Below, piece after piece: positions 1-9,190 of a stretch of 64,000 nucleotides of DNA. Under the pieces are notes generated by a model. It made no database searches and was not told the DNA's origin. It was given only the letters and a program-made list of their open reading frames with translations. Within the stretch, counting starts at the first letter, position 1, and every line of letters starts with the position of its first letter. Made by a program: the position numbers and the translations under genes. The stretch is taken from NCBI RefSeq assembly GCF_900220985.1, contig NZ_OCPC01000002.1, forward strand, positions 434,001-498,000. The letters run 5' to 3'. The DNA comes from Parahoeflea halophila. GTDB taxonomy: Bacteria; Pseudomonadota; Alphaproteobacteria; Rhizobiales; Rhizobiaceae.

Positions 1-163
1 TGCTGATCGGCACCGCCGGAATGGAATAGCCGGCATCCGTGACCGAACCATACTCCGAGGTGAAAACCTGCGAAGATGTTCCGTCCCCGGTGCTTGATGT
101 GCAACCGGCAAGCGCAAGCGCCGCAATCAATCCGGCAACAGTGAGGGAAAAACGAGGTGTCAT
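1..163 (-). CDS. Lipoprotein, N-terminal fragment (possible L,D-transpeptidase)
   Basis: This gene is cut by the window edge; only about 54 N-terminal residues are visible. Translation of the minus strand from the ATG at 163 gives a short basic start, a hydrophobic stretch and the lipobox LAGC, so the protein should be processed by signal peptidase II and anchored by lipid in the envelope. After the cysteine comes a Ser/Thr/Gly-rich linker and then a segment reading DAGYSIPAVPIS. Rhizobial YkuD-type L,D-transpeptidases often have a similar entry segment, but the catalytic domain lies outside the window, so that part is a guess. GGAAG at 171-175 is a suitable ribosome binding site. Confidence 0.6.
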   Translation of the reverse strand, partial: MTPRFSLTVAGLIAALALAGCTSSTGDGTSSQVFTSEYGSVTDAGYSIPAVPIS

Positions 164-368
164 ATTAAACTTCCGAGAGCAAGGCGTGACCGCCGATATT
201 GGACCACGGCTAACGTGATGCTGTTTATTTTAATTAAGTCTTAACTATGCAACTGTTTTGACTGAAAAATTGATATATTCTTCAAGCTTTGTGGGATCGC
301 ATTGTTTTTCTGCAACATTGGCGCGGCCCGACATTGCGATAGAACAAATGCCGTGGCACGTATAGCTA

Positions 369-845
369 ATGCCGATTATTTCCCCACATTCCGACAATCC
401 GCTTGTTGACGGAAGGCAATCCGATCGCGCCATGATGGTGCGCCGTGGCGTGCAACGGCTCCTGGCCGACCTGCGCCTGTCGATGATGCCGGAACTGGCG
501 CTGGCGTCAGGCCGAAGGGCCGATCTGGTGGCACTCGGCCCGAGCGGCGAGATCTGGATCGTCGAGATCAAGTCCTCGATCGAAGACTACCGCACTGACC
601 GCAAGTGGCCCGACTATCGCCAGCACTGCGACCGGCTGTTTTTTGCCACCCACTCCGGCGTGCCTGCAGACATCTTCCCTCAGGACTGCGGACTGATCGT
701 TGCCGACGAATGGTCGGGTCACCTGTTCAGGGAAGCGCCGGAACATCGGCTGGCGGCGGCGACCCGAAAGGCGATGATGCTGCGTTTTGCCCGCGCGGCT
801 GCCGACCGGCTGCTGCTCGCCGAACTGGCGGCGTCAGCAGGCTGA
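369..845 (+). CDS. mmcB: MmcB family DNA repair protein (putative PD-(D/E)XK nuclease)
   Basis: This 158-residue protein matches the MmcB family (DUF1052) of alphaproteobacteria; in Caulobacter the family member is linked to mitomycin C resistance and SOS control. A nuclease-like core is visible: Asp52 in GRRADLVAL, followed by Glu66 and Lys68 in WIVEIKSS, the spacing expected of a PD-(D/E)XK active site. The N-terminal DGRQSDRAMMVRRG segment is what I remember as typical of the family, which supports the start at 369 although no strong ribosome binding site precedes it. I looked for the SOS motif GAAC-N7-GAAC upstream and found none. The gene is convergent with actR, 30 bases away. Confidence 0.85.
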   Translation: MPIISPHSDNPLVDGRQSDRAMMVRRGVQRLLADLRLSMMPELALASGRRADLVALGPSGEIWIVEIKSSIEDYRTDRKWPDYRQHCDRLFFATHSGVPADIFPQDCGLIVADEWSGHLFREAPEHRLAAATRKAMMLRFARAAADRLLLAELAASAG

Positions 846-875
846 AATCGCTTTTCATTGCCGAATCTGGCTGTC

Positions 876-1445
876 TCAGCGCGGCGCGCGCTTTGCCAGG
901 ATCCGCTGCAGCGTCCGGCGGTGCATGTTGAGCCGCCGTGCCGTTTCCGAGACGTTGCGCTCGCACATCTCGTAGACCCGTTGGATGTGTTCCCAGCGCA
1001 CCCGGTCTGCCGACATCGGGTTCTCCGGAACTTCGGCCCGCTCACCGGGCTTGCGGGTCAGCGCCGCAAACACCTCGTCAGCGTCCGCGGGTTTGGCCAG
1101 GTAGTCGATGGCGCCGAGCTTGACCGCGGTCACGGCCGTGGCGATGTTGCCATAGCCGGTCAGAACGATAATGCGGGTATCGCCGCGGCGTTCACGAATG
1201 GCTTCGATCACGTCGAGACCGTTGCCGTCCTGAAGCCGCATGTCCACAACTGCGTATTTGGGTGTCCGGGCGTGGGCCTTGGCGAGGCCTTCGGCCACGC
1301 TTTCGGCGATCTCCACCTCGAAGCCGCGCGCTTCCATGGCGCGGCCAAGCCGGCGCAGAAAGGGAGCGTCGTCATCGACGAGGAGAAGCGTGGCGTCGGA
1401 GCCGATGGCCTCAACTTCTGCGGATTGGGCGATTTCACCGGTCAT
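876..1445 (-). CDS. actR: ActR/RegA-type redox response regulator
   Basis: This 189-residue cytoplasmic regulator belongs to the RegA/PrrA/ActR family, which controls respiration, carbon and nitrogen fixation and acid tolerance in alphaproteobacteria. The receiver domain spans about residues 17-130, with the acidic pocket at 24-26, the phospho-acceptor Asp68 (VVDMRL), Thr96 and Lys118 before the conserved proline. A short linker leads to a Fis-type helix-turn-helix at about 152-185 (SETARRLNMHRRTLQRIL), nearly invariant in the family. It follows the sensor gene actS on the same strand with an 83-base gap. Confidence 0.93.
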   Translation of the reverse strand: MTGEIAQSAEVEAIGSDATLLLVDDDAPFLRRLGRAMEARGFEVEIAESVAEGLAKAHARTPKYAVVDMRLQDGNGLDVIEAIRERRGDTRIIVLTGYGNIATAVTAVKLGAIDYLAKPADADEVFAALTRKPGERAEVPENPMSADRVRWEHIQRVYEMCERNVSETARRLNMHRRTLQRILAKRAPR

Positions 1446-1528
1446 GGTTCACCTCACGGGTGCTGGCAATGCATGTTTGCACACCCGATCTAATGCGTTT
1501 GACAAGATTATCCAGCTGCAAACTCATG

Positions 1529-2848
1529 TCAAAGCACCTTATCGGCGCCAAAAAGGTCCATTTTCTCTCTTGGCCAGCTCACCTTGACATGTGCGCCGGT
1601 CCCCGGAAGCGGTTTGTTGGCAAATTCCAGCGTCGCCCCGGAACGCTCGAGCAGAGTCTTTGCAATGAACAGGCCAAGCCCCAGCCCGCCGCCCTTGTCC
1701 CGGTCCTGCCGGCTGCGCCGGTTCATGAACGGCATCCCGATCTGGGTCAGGACGTCGGGCGCGAAACCCGGACCGTCATCGTCGATCGAGATCTCCACCC
1801 GGTCCCGGTCGTGGCTCACTGTCACCGTCACCCGGTTTTCGGCGAAATCAACGGCATTCTCGATCAGGTTGCCCAGCCCGAACAGGATCGCCGGATTGCG
1901 CCGGCCGATGGTCTCGCGCATATCCGACTCGCTGTGCAACACGTCGATGTCGATGCCGAATTCGCGGTGCGGTGCAATCACTTCCTCGATCAGCGAACGC
2001 AATGGAAGACGCACCATGTGGGCCTCGTCCTCGGCCGACAGGCTTGTCAGCCGCCGCAGAATATCGCGGCATCGTTCGGTCTGGCTGCGCAGCAGCATCA
2101 GGTCATCGGTAAACCGCGGATCGTCAAGCAGCGCCTTTTCCATCTCGCGTGCCACAAGCTGAATGGTCGCAAGCGGCGTACCCAGCTCATGCGCAGCGGC
2201 CGCCGCCAGCCCGTCCAGAGCCGAAATGTGCTGTTCACGTTGCAGCACCAGCTCGGTCGCGGCAAGCGCGTCGGCAAGCTGGTTGGCCTCCGCCGAGACC
2301 TGGAAGGAATAGAACGCCGTGAACGCCATCGTCGACACGATCGCGATCCAGACCCCGGCAATGAGCAGGAAGGGCACCTCGAAGGTGCTCCCGGGATACC
2401 AGGGCAGCGGCAGCGAGAAGAAGGCAAGGATCGTGGCCGCGGTGACCGACAGAAGCCCCAGACTCAAGGTGTGCCGCACCGGCTGCGAGGCCGAGGAGAT
2501 TATCACCGGCACGCACAAGAGCACCGAAAACGGATTGGCCAGCCCGCCTGTCATGAACAGGAGACCCGAGAGCTGCAGCACATCGAAGGAGAGCACTGCC
2601 GTCGCGCCCAGCGGCGGCAACCGGTGGGCGGCGGGAAACCGCACCGACAGGAACACGTTCATCCAGGCCGAGCAGGCAATCAGCGCGAAGCAGAAGAGCT
2701 CCGGCACATCAAAGCCGTAGCCATGGGCGATGACCAGAACCGTCACGCTCTGGCCGATCACGGCCAGCCATCTCAGCCGTGTCAGCGTTTGCAGCCGCAG
2801 CCGGTGCCGGATCGAATGGTCGTCCAGAAAGGAGGGAAACGCGGTCAT
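1529..2848 (-). CDS. actS: ActS/RegB-type redox sensor histidine kinase
   Basis: This 439-residue membrane sensor kinase is the partner of ActR. About six hydrophobic segments fill residues 25-185. Between them is GGLANPF (101-107), the quinone-binding loop signature of RegB. The H-box is AAAHELGTPLATI with phospho-acceptor His220. Cys260 lies in SQTERCRDIL, corresponding to the redox-active cysteine of RegB. The N-box Asn331 and the glycine-rich ATP lid (DDDGPGF, GGGLGLGL) are intact. The start at 2848 lies 53 bases after the hrpB stop, so it may be cotranscribed with hrpB. Confidence 0.93.
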   Translation of the reverse strand: MTAFPSFLDDHSIRHRLRLQTLTRLRWLAVIGQSVTVLVIAHGYGFDVPELFCFALIACSAWMNVFLSVRFPAAHRLPPLGATAVLSFDVLQLSGLLFMTGGLANPFSVLLCVPVIISSASQPVRHTLSLGLLSVTAATILAFFSLPLPWYPGSTFEVPFLLIAGVWIAIVSTMAFTAFYSFQVSAEANQLADALAATELVLQREQHISALDGLAAAAAHELGTPLATIQLVAREMEKALLDDPRFTDDLMLLRSQTERCRDILRRLTSLSAEDEAHMVRLPLRSLIEEVIAPHREFGIDIDVLHSESDMRETIGRRNPAILFGLGNLIENAVDFAENRVTVTVSHDRDRVEISIDDDGPGFAPDVLTQIGMPFMNRRSRQDRDKGGGLGLGLFIAKTLLERSGATLEFANKPLPGTGAHVKVSWPREKMDLFGADKVL

Positions 2849-2901
2849 GCCACTGATCTAGCGCATTGATTGGGAAACCTGCAATTGATTTGGCAGGGGC
2901 A

Positions 2902-5361
2902 TTATGTCCCGCGCGGCTTGGCCCGGTGCGTCGGCGCGGCCTCTGCCGGGTTCTCCGGCCAGGGATGGCGCGGATAGCGTCCGCGCATCTCCGCCCGTAC
3001 ATCGGCCCAGGAGCCCGCCCAGAATCCCGGCAGGTCCCGCGTGGTCTGGATCGGCCGCTGCGCAGGCGACAGCAGCTCCAGAGTCAGCGGCATGCGCCCG
3101 CCGGCAATTGCCGGATGCCGGGTTTCGCCAAACAGTTCCTGCACCCGGATGGCGACCACCGGACTGCCTTCGTCATAACGGATCGGCACCCGTGACCCCG
3201 TCGGCGCTTCGTAATGCGACGGAGTCAGCTGTGCGATTTCGCTTCGCGCACCGGGCCCGCACAGCGACAGCAGCCCCTCGTAAAGCCCGTCCCGGTTGAT
3301 GGCTTTCAGCGATGTGACGCCCGGCTGGTAGGGCGCAAACCATGTTTCCAGGCCTTGAAGCAGAGCCTCATCCGAGACATCCGGCCACGGCGCGCCGAGG
3401 TTCTTGTGCAGAAACCCGATCCGGTCGCGAAGCTGCAGCCCCGAGGCGGAGAATGGCAGCGCCTTGAGACCGATCTTGCGGATCGCCGCACACAGAACCT
3501 GCATCGCCGCGGCATCATCGGGTTTGGGCAGCGGCGTTTCGGCGAGGATGATGGCGCCGAGGCGGCTGATGCGACGCGCCCGGACAGCTCCCGATTGCGC
3601 GTCAAACACGCAGTCCTCGCTCTGCTCGCCACGGGTCTCCAGAACCTCGTCCAGCACTTCGCCTGACAATTCTGCCGCGGCGAGGATGCGCGCGGCCTGC
3701 GCCTTGCCACTCATGTCGGCGATGACCAGGAAGTCTGCCCCCGCCAGACGGTCCGTCTCGTCGATCATCGCGCCGCGGCCATTGGCGAGCACGAACCTGC
3801 CACGGGCACCGCGCTGCCGTGCGATCCGGTCGGGAAAGGCATGCACCAGCAGGGAGGCTGCCGTGCAAGCGCCGGAGCGTGATCTCTCGCCGCCCGCGAG
3901 CCGGCTAGCCAGCGCCCGTGCAGAGGTGGCGCGCGGTGAGCGGTCGGAGCGAAACCGCGACAGCCGCGTCTCAAGATCCGCGTCCTGTCCGCCAAGACCC
4001 TGCTCGGTAAGCAGCACAGCCAATTCGGCAGCTTCGTAGCCATGACCGTCCTCCTGTCCGGACACAACCATCGAGGCCAGCCGCGGCGGCAGTGCCAGCG
4101 CCCTCATGCGCTTGCCCCGGCAGGTCAGTCCGCCCTCCGCATCGATCGCGCCAAGATTTTCGAGCAACAGGCGGGCTTCGCTGATCGCGGCACCGGGTGG
4201 CGGATCTATGAAGCGGAGCTCGCTTGGGTCCCTGACCCCCCAGGCGAGGCAGTCGAGCACCATCGCCGACAGATCGCTCGCCAGTACCTGCGGCGTCGAG
4301 AAGGCGGGCAGGGCCTTGGTCTGCTCGGCTCGCCACATCCTGACGGCAATGCCCGGTTCTGTTCGCCCCGCACGCCCGGCCCGCTGATCGGCGGAAGCCT
4401 GCGAGCCCTTGATGGTTTCAAGCCGTGTGATGCCGGTGGAGGGCTCGTAAACGGGTTGGCGGACCAGCCCGCTGTCGATGACGATGCGTACGCCATCGAT
4501 GGTGATCGAGCTTTCCGCCACAGGGGTGGCGAGCACCACCTTGCGGCGGCCCGCCGGCGCAGGCTTGATCGCCGCGTCCTGCTCCTGCGAACTGAGCCCG
4601 CCATAAAGCGGCTGGATGTCGGTCAATGGATCAAGGCGGGTCTCGAGCCTGGAGGCGACCTGTCGTATCTCGCCCTGGCCCGGCAGAAAGGCCAGGATCG
4701 AGCCGCTCTCGCTGCGATGAATCGCCTCGATGGCGCTTGTCATCGAGACTTCGATCCGTTCCCCGGGTGGCCGGTCAAGATGCCTAATCTCGACCGGGAA
4801 GCTGCGGCCGAGGCTCTCGATGACCGGGCTTCCCTCAAGCAGGGCCGCGACGCGGTCCGTGTCCAGCGTTGCCGACATTACCAGAATGCGCAGGTCCTCG
4901 CGCAGCCCCGACTGGATGTCGAGCGCAAGCGCCAGCCCGAAATCGGCCTCCAGCGCGCGCTCGTGAAACTCGTCGAAGATAACGCAATCGATGCCCTCGA
5001 GGTCGGGTGATGACAGCGCCATGCGGGTGAAAACGCCCTCGGTCACCACCTCGATGCGGGTTCTCGCCGACACCTTCGTGTCAAGCCGCATACGGTAGCC
5101 GACGGAGCCCCCAACCTCTTCACCCAGCATTGCGGCCATCCTCCGGGCCGCGGCACGAGCCGCCAGCCGGCGCGGTTCGATGAGGACGATCTTGCCCTTG
5201 AGCCACGCCTCCTCTGCCAGAACCAGTGGCACCAGCGTGGTCTTGCCCGCCCCCGGCGGGGCGGCGAGAACGGCGTGAGGGCCATCTGCCAGCGCTGCGC
5301 GCAAGCGGGCAAGTGCGTCGGAAACAGGCAGTTCGGCAAAGCGGGATGCAATGTCGCTCAC
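2902..5361 (-). CDS. hrpB: ATP-dependent RNA helicase HrpB
   Basis: This is a DExH-box helicase of the HrpB family; the biological substrate of the family is poorly defined. Counting from the GTG at 5361, Walker A APPGAGKT is at 34-41, the DEFH box at 130-133 and SAT at 163-165. The helicase C domain, the winged-helix/ratchet region and the HrpB-specific C-terminal domain with GSWADVRAEMRGRYPRHPWP follow. The open frame extends to 5496, but the extra residues are low-complexity and the family normally starts just before the SDIASRFAELPV segment, so I chose GTG 5361 (819 residues, the usual length). The gene precedes actS-actR on the same strand. Confidence 0.9.
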   Translation of the reverse strand: MSDIASRFAELPVSDALARLRAALADGPHAVLAAPPGAGKTTLVPLVLAEEAWLKGKIVLIEPRRLAARAAARRMAAMLGEEVGGSVGYRMRLDTKVSARTRIEVVTEGVFTRMALSSPDLEGIDCVIFDEFHERALEADFGLALALDIQSGLREDLRILVMSATLDTDRVAALLEGSPVIESLGRSFPVEIRHLDRPPGERIEVSMTSAIEAIHRSESGSILAFLPGQGEIRQVASRLETRLDPLTDIQPLYGGLSSQEQDAAIKPAPAGRRKVVLATPVAESSITIDGVRIVIDSGLVRQPVYEPSTGITRLETIKGSQASADQRAGRAGRTEPGIAVRMWRAEQTKALPAFSTPQVLASDLSAMVLDCLAWGVRDPSELRFIDPPPGAAISEARLLLENLGAIDAEGGLTCRGKRMRALALPPRLASMVVSGQEDGHGYEAAELAVLLTEQGLGGQDADLETRLSRFRSDRSPRATSARALASRLAGGERSRSGACTAASLLVHAFPDRIARQRGARGRFVLANGRGAMIDETDRLAGADFLVIADMSGKAQAARILAAAELSGEVLDEVLETRGEQSEDCVFDAQSGAVRARRISRLGAIILAETPLPKPDDAAAMQVLCAAIRKIGLKALPFSASGLQLRDRIGFLHKNLGAPWPDVSDEALLQGLETWFAPYQPGVTSLKAINRDGLYEGLLSLCGPGARSEIAQLTPSHYEAPTGSRVPIRYDEGSPVVAIRVQELFGETRHPAIAGGRMPLTLELLSPAQRPIQTTRDLPGFWAGSWADVRAEMRGRYPRHPWPENPAEAAPTHRAKPRGT

Positions 5362-5659
5362 AGCGCACCGGCCCTGTGTACTTGGTCGGCGGCGGCGGGG
5401 CGGGCCTTCCGCCGTCCCGATAGTGGGTTCCGGTTGCAGCCCCCGAACCCGGTAAGCCCGGTATCTTCCAGCGGGGTCAGTGACCCGCCGCGACAAAAGC
5501 GGGCTCCGGGCATCGTCAGAACGCAGTCGCCGCGGCAGAACTGCCCACTCGTCAGTCGAAGTCCGTGAGTGTCGCTCATGCTGTTCAATCTCACATCCGC
5601 TAGACTACGCCGGTAGCGGAATATCAAGCCGGCCCCGTAACCGTAACCGTCCACAGCAG

Positions 5660-8587
5660 CTAGTGCGCCTCATCCCAGTTGAGGGCTGCGCGGGCGTCGA
5701 CTTTCAGCGGCACTGCCATGTCGACGGCCGGCATGGCGGCGTTTTCCATCACCTCGACGATCAGCGGGATGATCTTTTCGGCCTCGGCTTCGGGCGCTTC
5801 AAAGATCAGTTCGTCGTGAACCTGCAGCAGCATCCGCGCATTGGCGCCAGCCTTTTCAAGCGCCGGTTCCATCCGCACCATGGCGCGGCGGATGACGTCG
5901 GCGGCGGATCCCTGTATTGGCGCGTTGATAGCTGCCCGCTCGTTGAAGGCGCGGACCTGCGGATTGGACGAACGGATTTCGGGATAATGCGCCCGGCGGC
6001 CGAAGATCGTCGTCACATAACCATGTTCCTTGGCCTCAACCTTGGTTGCCTCCATGTAGTCCTTGATGCCGGGAAAGCGCTCGAAATACTTCTTGATGTA
6101 GTCGCCTGCTTCCGAGCGTTCGATGCTGAGTTGGTTTGCGAGACCAAAGGCCGAGATGCCGTAGATGATGCCGAAATTGATCGCCTTGGCACGGCGGCGC
6201 ACTTCCGAAGGCATGCCTTCCACCGGCACCCCGAACATTTCCGATGCCGTCATGGCATGAATGTCGACGCCGTCGGCAAAGGCCTGGGTCAGCTGCGGAA
6301 TGTTGGCGACATGGGCCAGCACCCGAAGTTCGATCTGGCTGTAATCGGCGGAGATCAGCACATTGCCCGGCTCGGCAATGAACGCGGTGCGGATCTTGCG
6401 GCCTGCGGCGGTACGTACAGGAATGTTCTGGATGTTCGGGTCCGACGAGGACAACCGTCCGGTGGTGGTTGCCGCCATCGCAAACGACGTGTGCACCCGC
6501 TGGGTCCGGGGATTGATGAACCCGGGCAGCGCATCGGTATAGGTGGACTTGAGCTTGGTCAGCTGCCGCCAGTCGACGATCTTGCGCGGCAGCTCGTGGC
6601 CTGCAGCAGCGAGATCCTCGAGCGCCTGGGCCGTGGTCGACCATTGTCCGGTCTTGGTCTTCGTGCCCCCCGGCAGGCCCATCTTGTCAAACAGGATCTC
6701 ACCCAACTGCCTTGGCGAGCCAACATTGAAGCTCTCGCCGGCCAGGTCCTGGATCTCGGCTTCCAGCGCCGCCGCCCCCTGCGCCAATTCGCCCGAAAGC
6801 CGCGACAGGATCTGACGGTCGACCCGGATGCCGTTTCCTTCCATGCGCATCAGCACCGGTGCCAACGGACGCTCGAGCCGCTCATAGACCGAGGCCAGCC
6901 CGTCCGACACCAGCCGTTGCTTGAGCACATGCCACAGCCGGAGCGTCACATCGGCGTCTTCCGCCGCGTAGGCCGTTGCCCTGTCGATCTGCACTTCGGC
7001 AAACGGGATCGCGCTCTTGCCCGAGCCGGTCACGTCCTTGTAGCTGATGGTCTTGTGACCGAGCCAGCGTTCAGACAGGGAATCCATGCCATGGCCACCG
7101 GCACCGGCTTCGAGTACGTATGACAGAAGCATCGTGTCGTCGAAGCTCTCGATCGTGATGCCGTGCTGCGCCAGCACCAGCATGTCGTATTTCAGGTTCT
7201 GCCCGACCTTCAGGACCGCCGGGTCTTCGAGCAGGGCCTTGAGCTCATCAAGGGCTGCGCGCATCGGCATCTGTCCGGGCTGTGCCCCGCCACCACCAAG
7301 CAGGTCGCCGGCACCGTTGGTATGGGCCAGAGGCGCGTAGCAGGCCCTGACCTTCAGCTCGCCCGTGTCGGGTGCGGTCTCGGCAATAGCCAGTGAGAAG
7401 CCGACCAGTTCGGCCTGCATCGCATCAAGCGAGGTGGTCTCGGTATCAAACGCCACCAGACCGGTCTCGCGCGCCTGATCGCACCAGGCCTTGAGCTCGC
7501 TGAGTTCGCTCAAGGTCTCATAAGCGCTGGTGTCGATCTTGGCCGAGCCTGCTGCCTCCGCGCGCCGCTTGGCCAGTCCCTGGGGTGTGTCGTCGATCTC
7601 GCCCACAGGCGCCGCCTGGCCCGGATCGAGATCGGGGCCGCGCATTTCGGCGGCTGCGTCGACAGCGACTTGCGCGGCATCGATATTGCTGGCGTCGGTT
7701 TCTGTCGCTTCGGCCACCCGGCGTGTCAGCGAGGTGAATTCCATGCCCTTGAGGAAGGCGACAAGCTTCGGCCCGTCGAGCGGGTTAAGCACCAGGTCCT
7801 CGAGTTTCTCGGTAACCTCGACATCATCCCTGAGCCGCACCAGCTCGCGCGAGATTCGCGCCTTGTCGGCAAATTCGATGATGTTCTCGCGGCGCTTGTT
7901 CTGCTTGATTTCACCGGCGCGGGCCAGCAGCGTGTCGAGATCGCCGAATTGTTCGATCAGCTGGGCCGCGGTCTTTGGCCCGATGCCGGGGATCCCCGGC
8001 ACGTTGTCGACCGAATCGCCGGTCAGCGCCTGCAGATCGATCATCTTCTCGGGCGGGACGCCCCATTTCTCGATGACTTCGGGCACGCCGATCTGCCGGT
8101 CCTTCATCGAATCATACATTGACACCTGCGGACCGACCAGCTGCATCAGGTCCTTGTCCGACGAGATCACCGTCACCTCGGCGCCGGCCTCCCGCGCAAG
8201 CCGCGCATAGGTGGCAATCAGATCGTCGGCCTCGAAGCCTTCTGCCTCGATGCAGGGCAGATCGAAAGCCCGAGTTGCCTCGCGGATGACCGAGAATTGC
8301 GGCACCAGGTCTTCCGGCGGCGCCGAGCGGTTGGCCTTGTATTCGGGATACAGCTCGTTGCGGAATGTTTTCGACGAATAGTCGAAGATCACTGCAAAGT
8401 GCGTCGGAGTCACGCCGACCGACGTATCGCGCGCATCCGAGAGAAGCTTCCACAGCATGTTGCAGAAACCCGAGACGGCCCCCACCGGCAAACCGTCTGA
8501 TTTGCGCGTCAGCGGCGGCAATGCATGGTAGGCCCGAAAAATGTAGCCGGAACCGTCAACGAGGAAGAGATGATCACCTTTTTTCAT
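5660..8587 (-). CDS. polA: DNA polymerase I
   Basis: This 975-residue enzyme fills Okazaki gaps and repairs DNA. All three modules appear intact. The 5'-3' exonuclease (about 1-300) includes SSDKDLMQLV and the GIPGIGPKTA helix-hairpin-helix. The 3'-5' proofreading domain has DTETTSLD, GQNLKYDML and YAAEDADVTLRL, so the acidic residues are retained. The polymerase domain has motif A DYSQIELRVLAH, motif B RRRAKAINFGIIYG and motif C QVHDELIFE. The frame stays open to 8713, but the family start MKKGDHLFLVDGSGY fixes the ATG at 8587. A linker of about 100 residues rich in Ala, Asp and Glu joins the two exonuclease domains. Confidence 0.97.
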   Translation of the reverse strand: MKKGDHLFLVDGSGYIFRAYHALPPLTRKSDGLPVGAVSGFCNMLWKLLSDARDTSVGVTPTHFAVIFDYSSKTFRNELYPEYKANRSAPPEDLVPQFSVIREATRAFDLPCIEAEGFEADDLIATYARLAREAGAEVTVISSDKDLMQLVGPQVSMYDSMKDRQIGVPEVIEKWGVPPEKMIDLQALTGDSVDNVPGIPGIGPKTAAQLIEQFGDLDTLLARAGEIKQNKRRENIIEFADKARISRELVRLRDDVEVTEKLEDLVLNPLDGPKLVAFLKGMEFTSLTRRVAEATETDASNIDAAQVAVDAAAEMRGPDLDPGQAAPVGEIDDTPQGLAKRRAEAAGSAKIDTSAYETLSELSELKAWCDQARETGLVAFDTETTSLDAMQAELVGFSLAIAETAPDTGELKVRACYAPLAHTNGAGDLLGGGGAQPGQMPMRAALDELKALLEDPAVLKVGQNLKYDMLVLAQHGITIESFDDTMLLSYVLEAGAGGHGMDSLSERWLGHKTISYKDVTGSGKSAIPFAEVQIDRATAYAAEDADVTLRLWHVLKQRLVSDGLASVYERLERPLAPVLMRMEGNGIRVDRQILSRLSGELAQGAAALEAEIQDLAGESFNVGSPRQLGEILFDKMGLPGGTKTKTGQWSTTAQALEDLAAAGHELPRKIVDWRQLTKLKSTYTDALPGFINPRTQRVHTSFAMAATTTGRLSSSDPNIQNIPVRTAAGRKIRTAFIAEPGNVLISADYSQIELRVLAHVANIPQLTQAFADGVDIHAMTASEMFGVPVEGMPSEVRRRAKAINFGIIYGISAFGLANQLSIERSEAGDYIKKYFERFPGIKDYMEATKVEAKEHGYVTTIFGRRAHYPEIRSSNPQVRAFNERAAINAPIQGSAADVIRRAMVRMEPALEKAGANARMLLQVHDELIFEAPEAEAEKIIPLIVEVMENAAMPAVDMAVPLKVDARAALNWDEAH

Positions 8588-9008
8588 GAGGCAAGGATTA
8601 CAGCGGGGTGCGCGCAAGGTCCATGCGAATGAAGATTGAAATATCGGGAAAAAGCATCCCTGCACCCTTAAGCCCGGGCCTAAATTTCCCAACACCGTGT
8701 CAGCCGGCGGCAAAAAAACTTGCCGATCACCCCGCGTCAGACAGAAAAGGCAGCTTTTTCAGGTCCGTTGGTTGATGAACGTGAAACGGCGACAGTCGCA
8801 ACCAAGGCGCGATTAAGACAAGTCTAAAGCATTGAAAAAAATCAACGAGTGTCCAGGTGATGCATTGAAATGGAGCATTCTTCCGCGTCCGCATGCCGTT
8901 ACGATCACAGAATGGTTACTGATTTGTAATCTTGTGAAACACTTGCTGTCCTTGAAAAGCCACATTCACTGAACCAGATGTCAAACACCGGCGAACGAAT
9001 AAGCCGAT
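8588..9008. other. Intergenic region between polA and the M20 dipeptidase gene, first part
   Basis: This stretch holds no convincing protein gene; the only open frame, a 63-codon minus-strand one at 8905-9096, has no recognisable sequence and overlaps hairpins. It contains the polA leader and A/T-rich patches around 8800-8850. CTTGAA at 8951-8956 could be a -35 element for transcription rightward into the hairpin array, but no good -10 follows at the usual distance. Confidence 0.5.
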
Positions 9009-9139
9009 GTCTGGATCCCGGCTCGTCCCCCGCCGTTTCCAGACCATGGACAAGGGCCGCCCCGCCCCCCTTTAGAGGCCCTTGTCCTGACAACACGCCG
9101 CCATGGCCCTTCCCCTCCGGCCATGGCGGCTTTTCTTTT
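9009..9139 (+). ncRNA. Candidate structured small RNA (three consecutive hairpins)
   Basis: Three perfect inverted repeats follow one another. GTCTGGA (9009-9015) pairs with TCCAGAC (9038-9044). GGACAAGGGCC (9048-9058) pairs with GGCCCTTGTCC (9077-9087). GCCGCCATGGCC (9097-9108) pairs with GGCCATGGCGGC (9119-9130), followed by TTTTCTTTT. No protein gene on the plus strand ends just upstream, so the terminator needs another transcript to stop. A small RNA starting a little upstream of 9009 would explain this; the 5' end is not defined. Alternatively the hairpins are a 5' leader of the dipeptidase gene at 9191. I do not recognise a known RNA family. Confidence 0.4.
9097..9139 (+). terminator. 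Strong Rho-independent terminator
   Basis: A perfect 12-base stem (9097-9108 with 9119-9130) and a 10-base loop are followed immediately by TTTTCTTTT at 9131-9139. It points rightward and lies about 50 bases before the M20 dipeptidase start, so it either ends a small RNA or acts as an attenuator. Confidence 0.75.
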
Positions 9140-9190
9140 GCCTGCCTCCGGTTTTAATCTGCCCGCTTCTGATTCCCTCCGGAGTATCCC

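Noticed and set aside
164-368. Possible SOS box before mmcB
   Set aside because: GAAC at 342-345 has no second GAAC seven bases later; SOS control of mmcB is known elsewhere but not supported by this sequence.
1262-2869. A 535-codon plus-strand open frame opposite actS
   Set aside because: actS has complete kinase motifs; the antisense product is Arg/Gln/His-rich shadow sequence.
5362-5659. Short minus-strand frame between hrpB and polA, with two similar FCRG segments
   Set aside because: The internal repeat is curious but there is no ribosome binding site or domain, and it merges into the hrpB region out of frame. I treat the 298 bases as intergenic.
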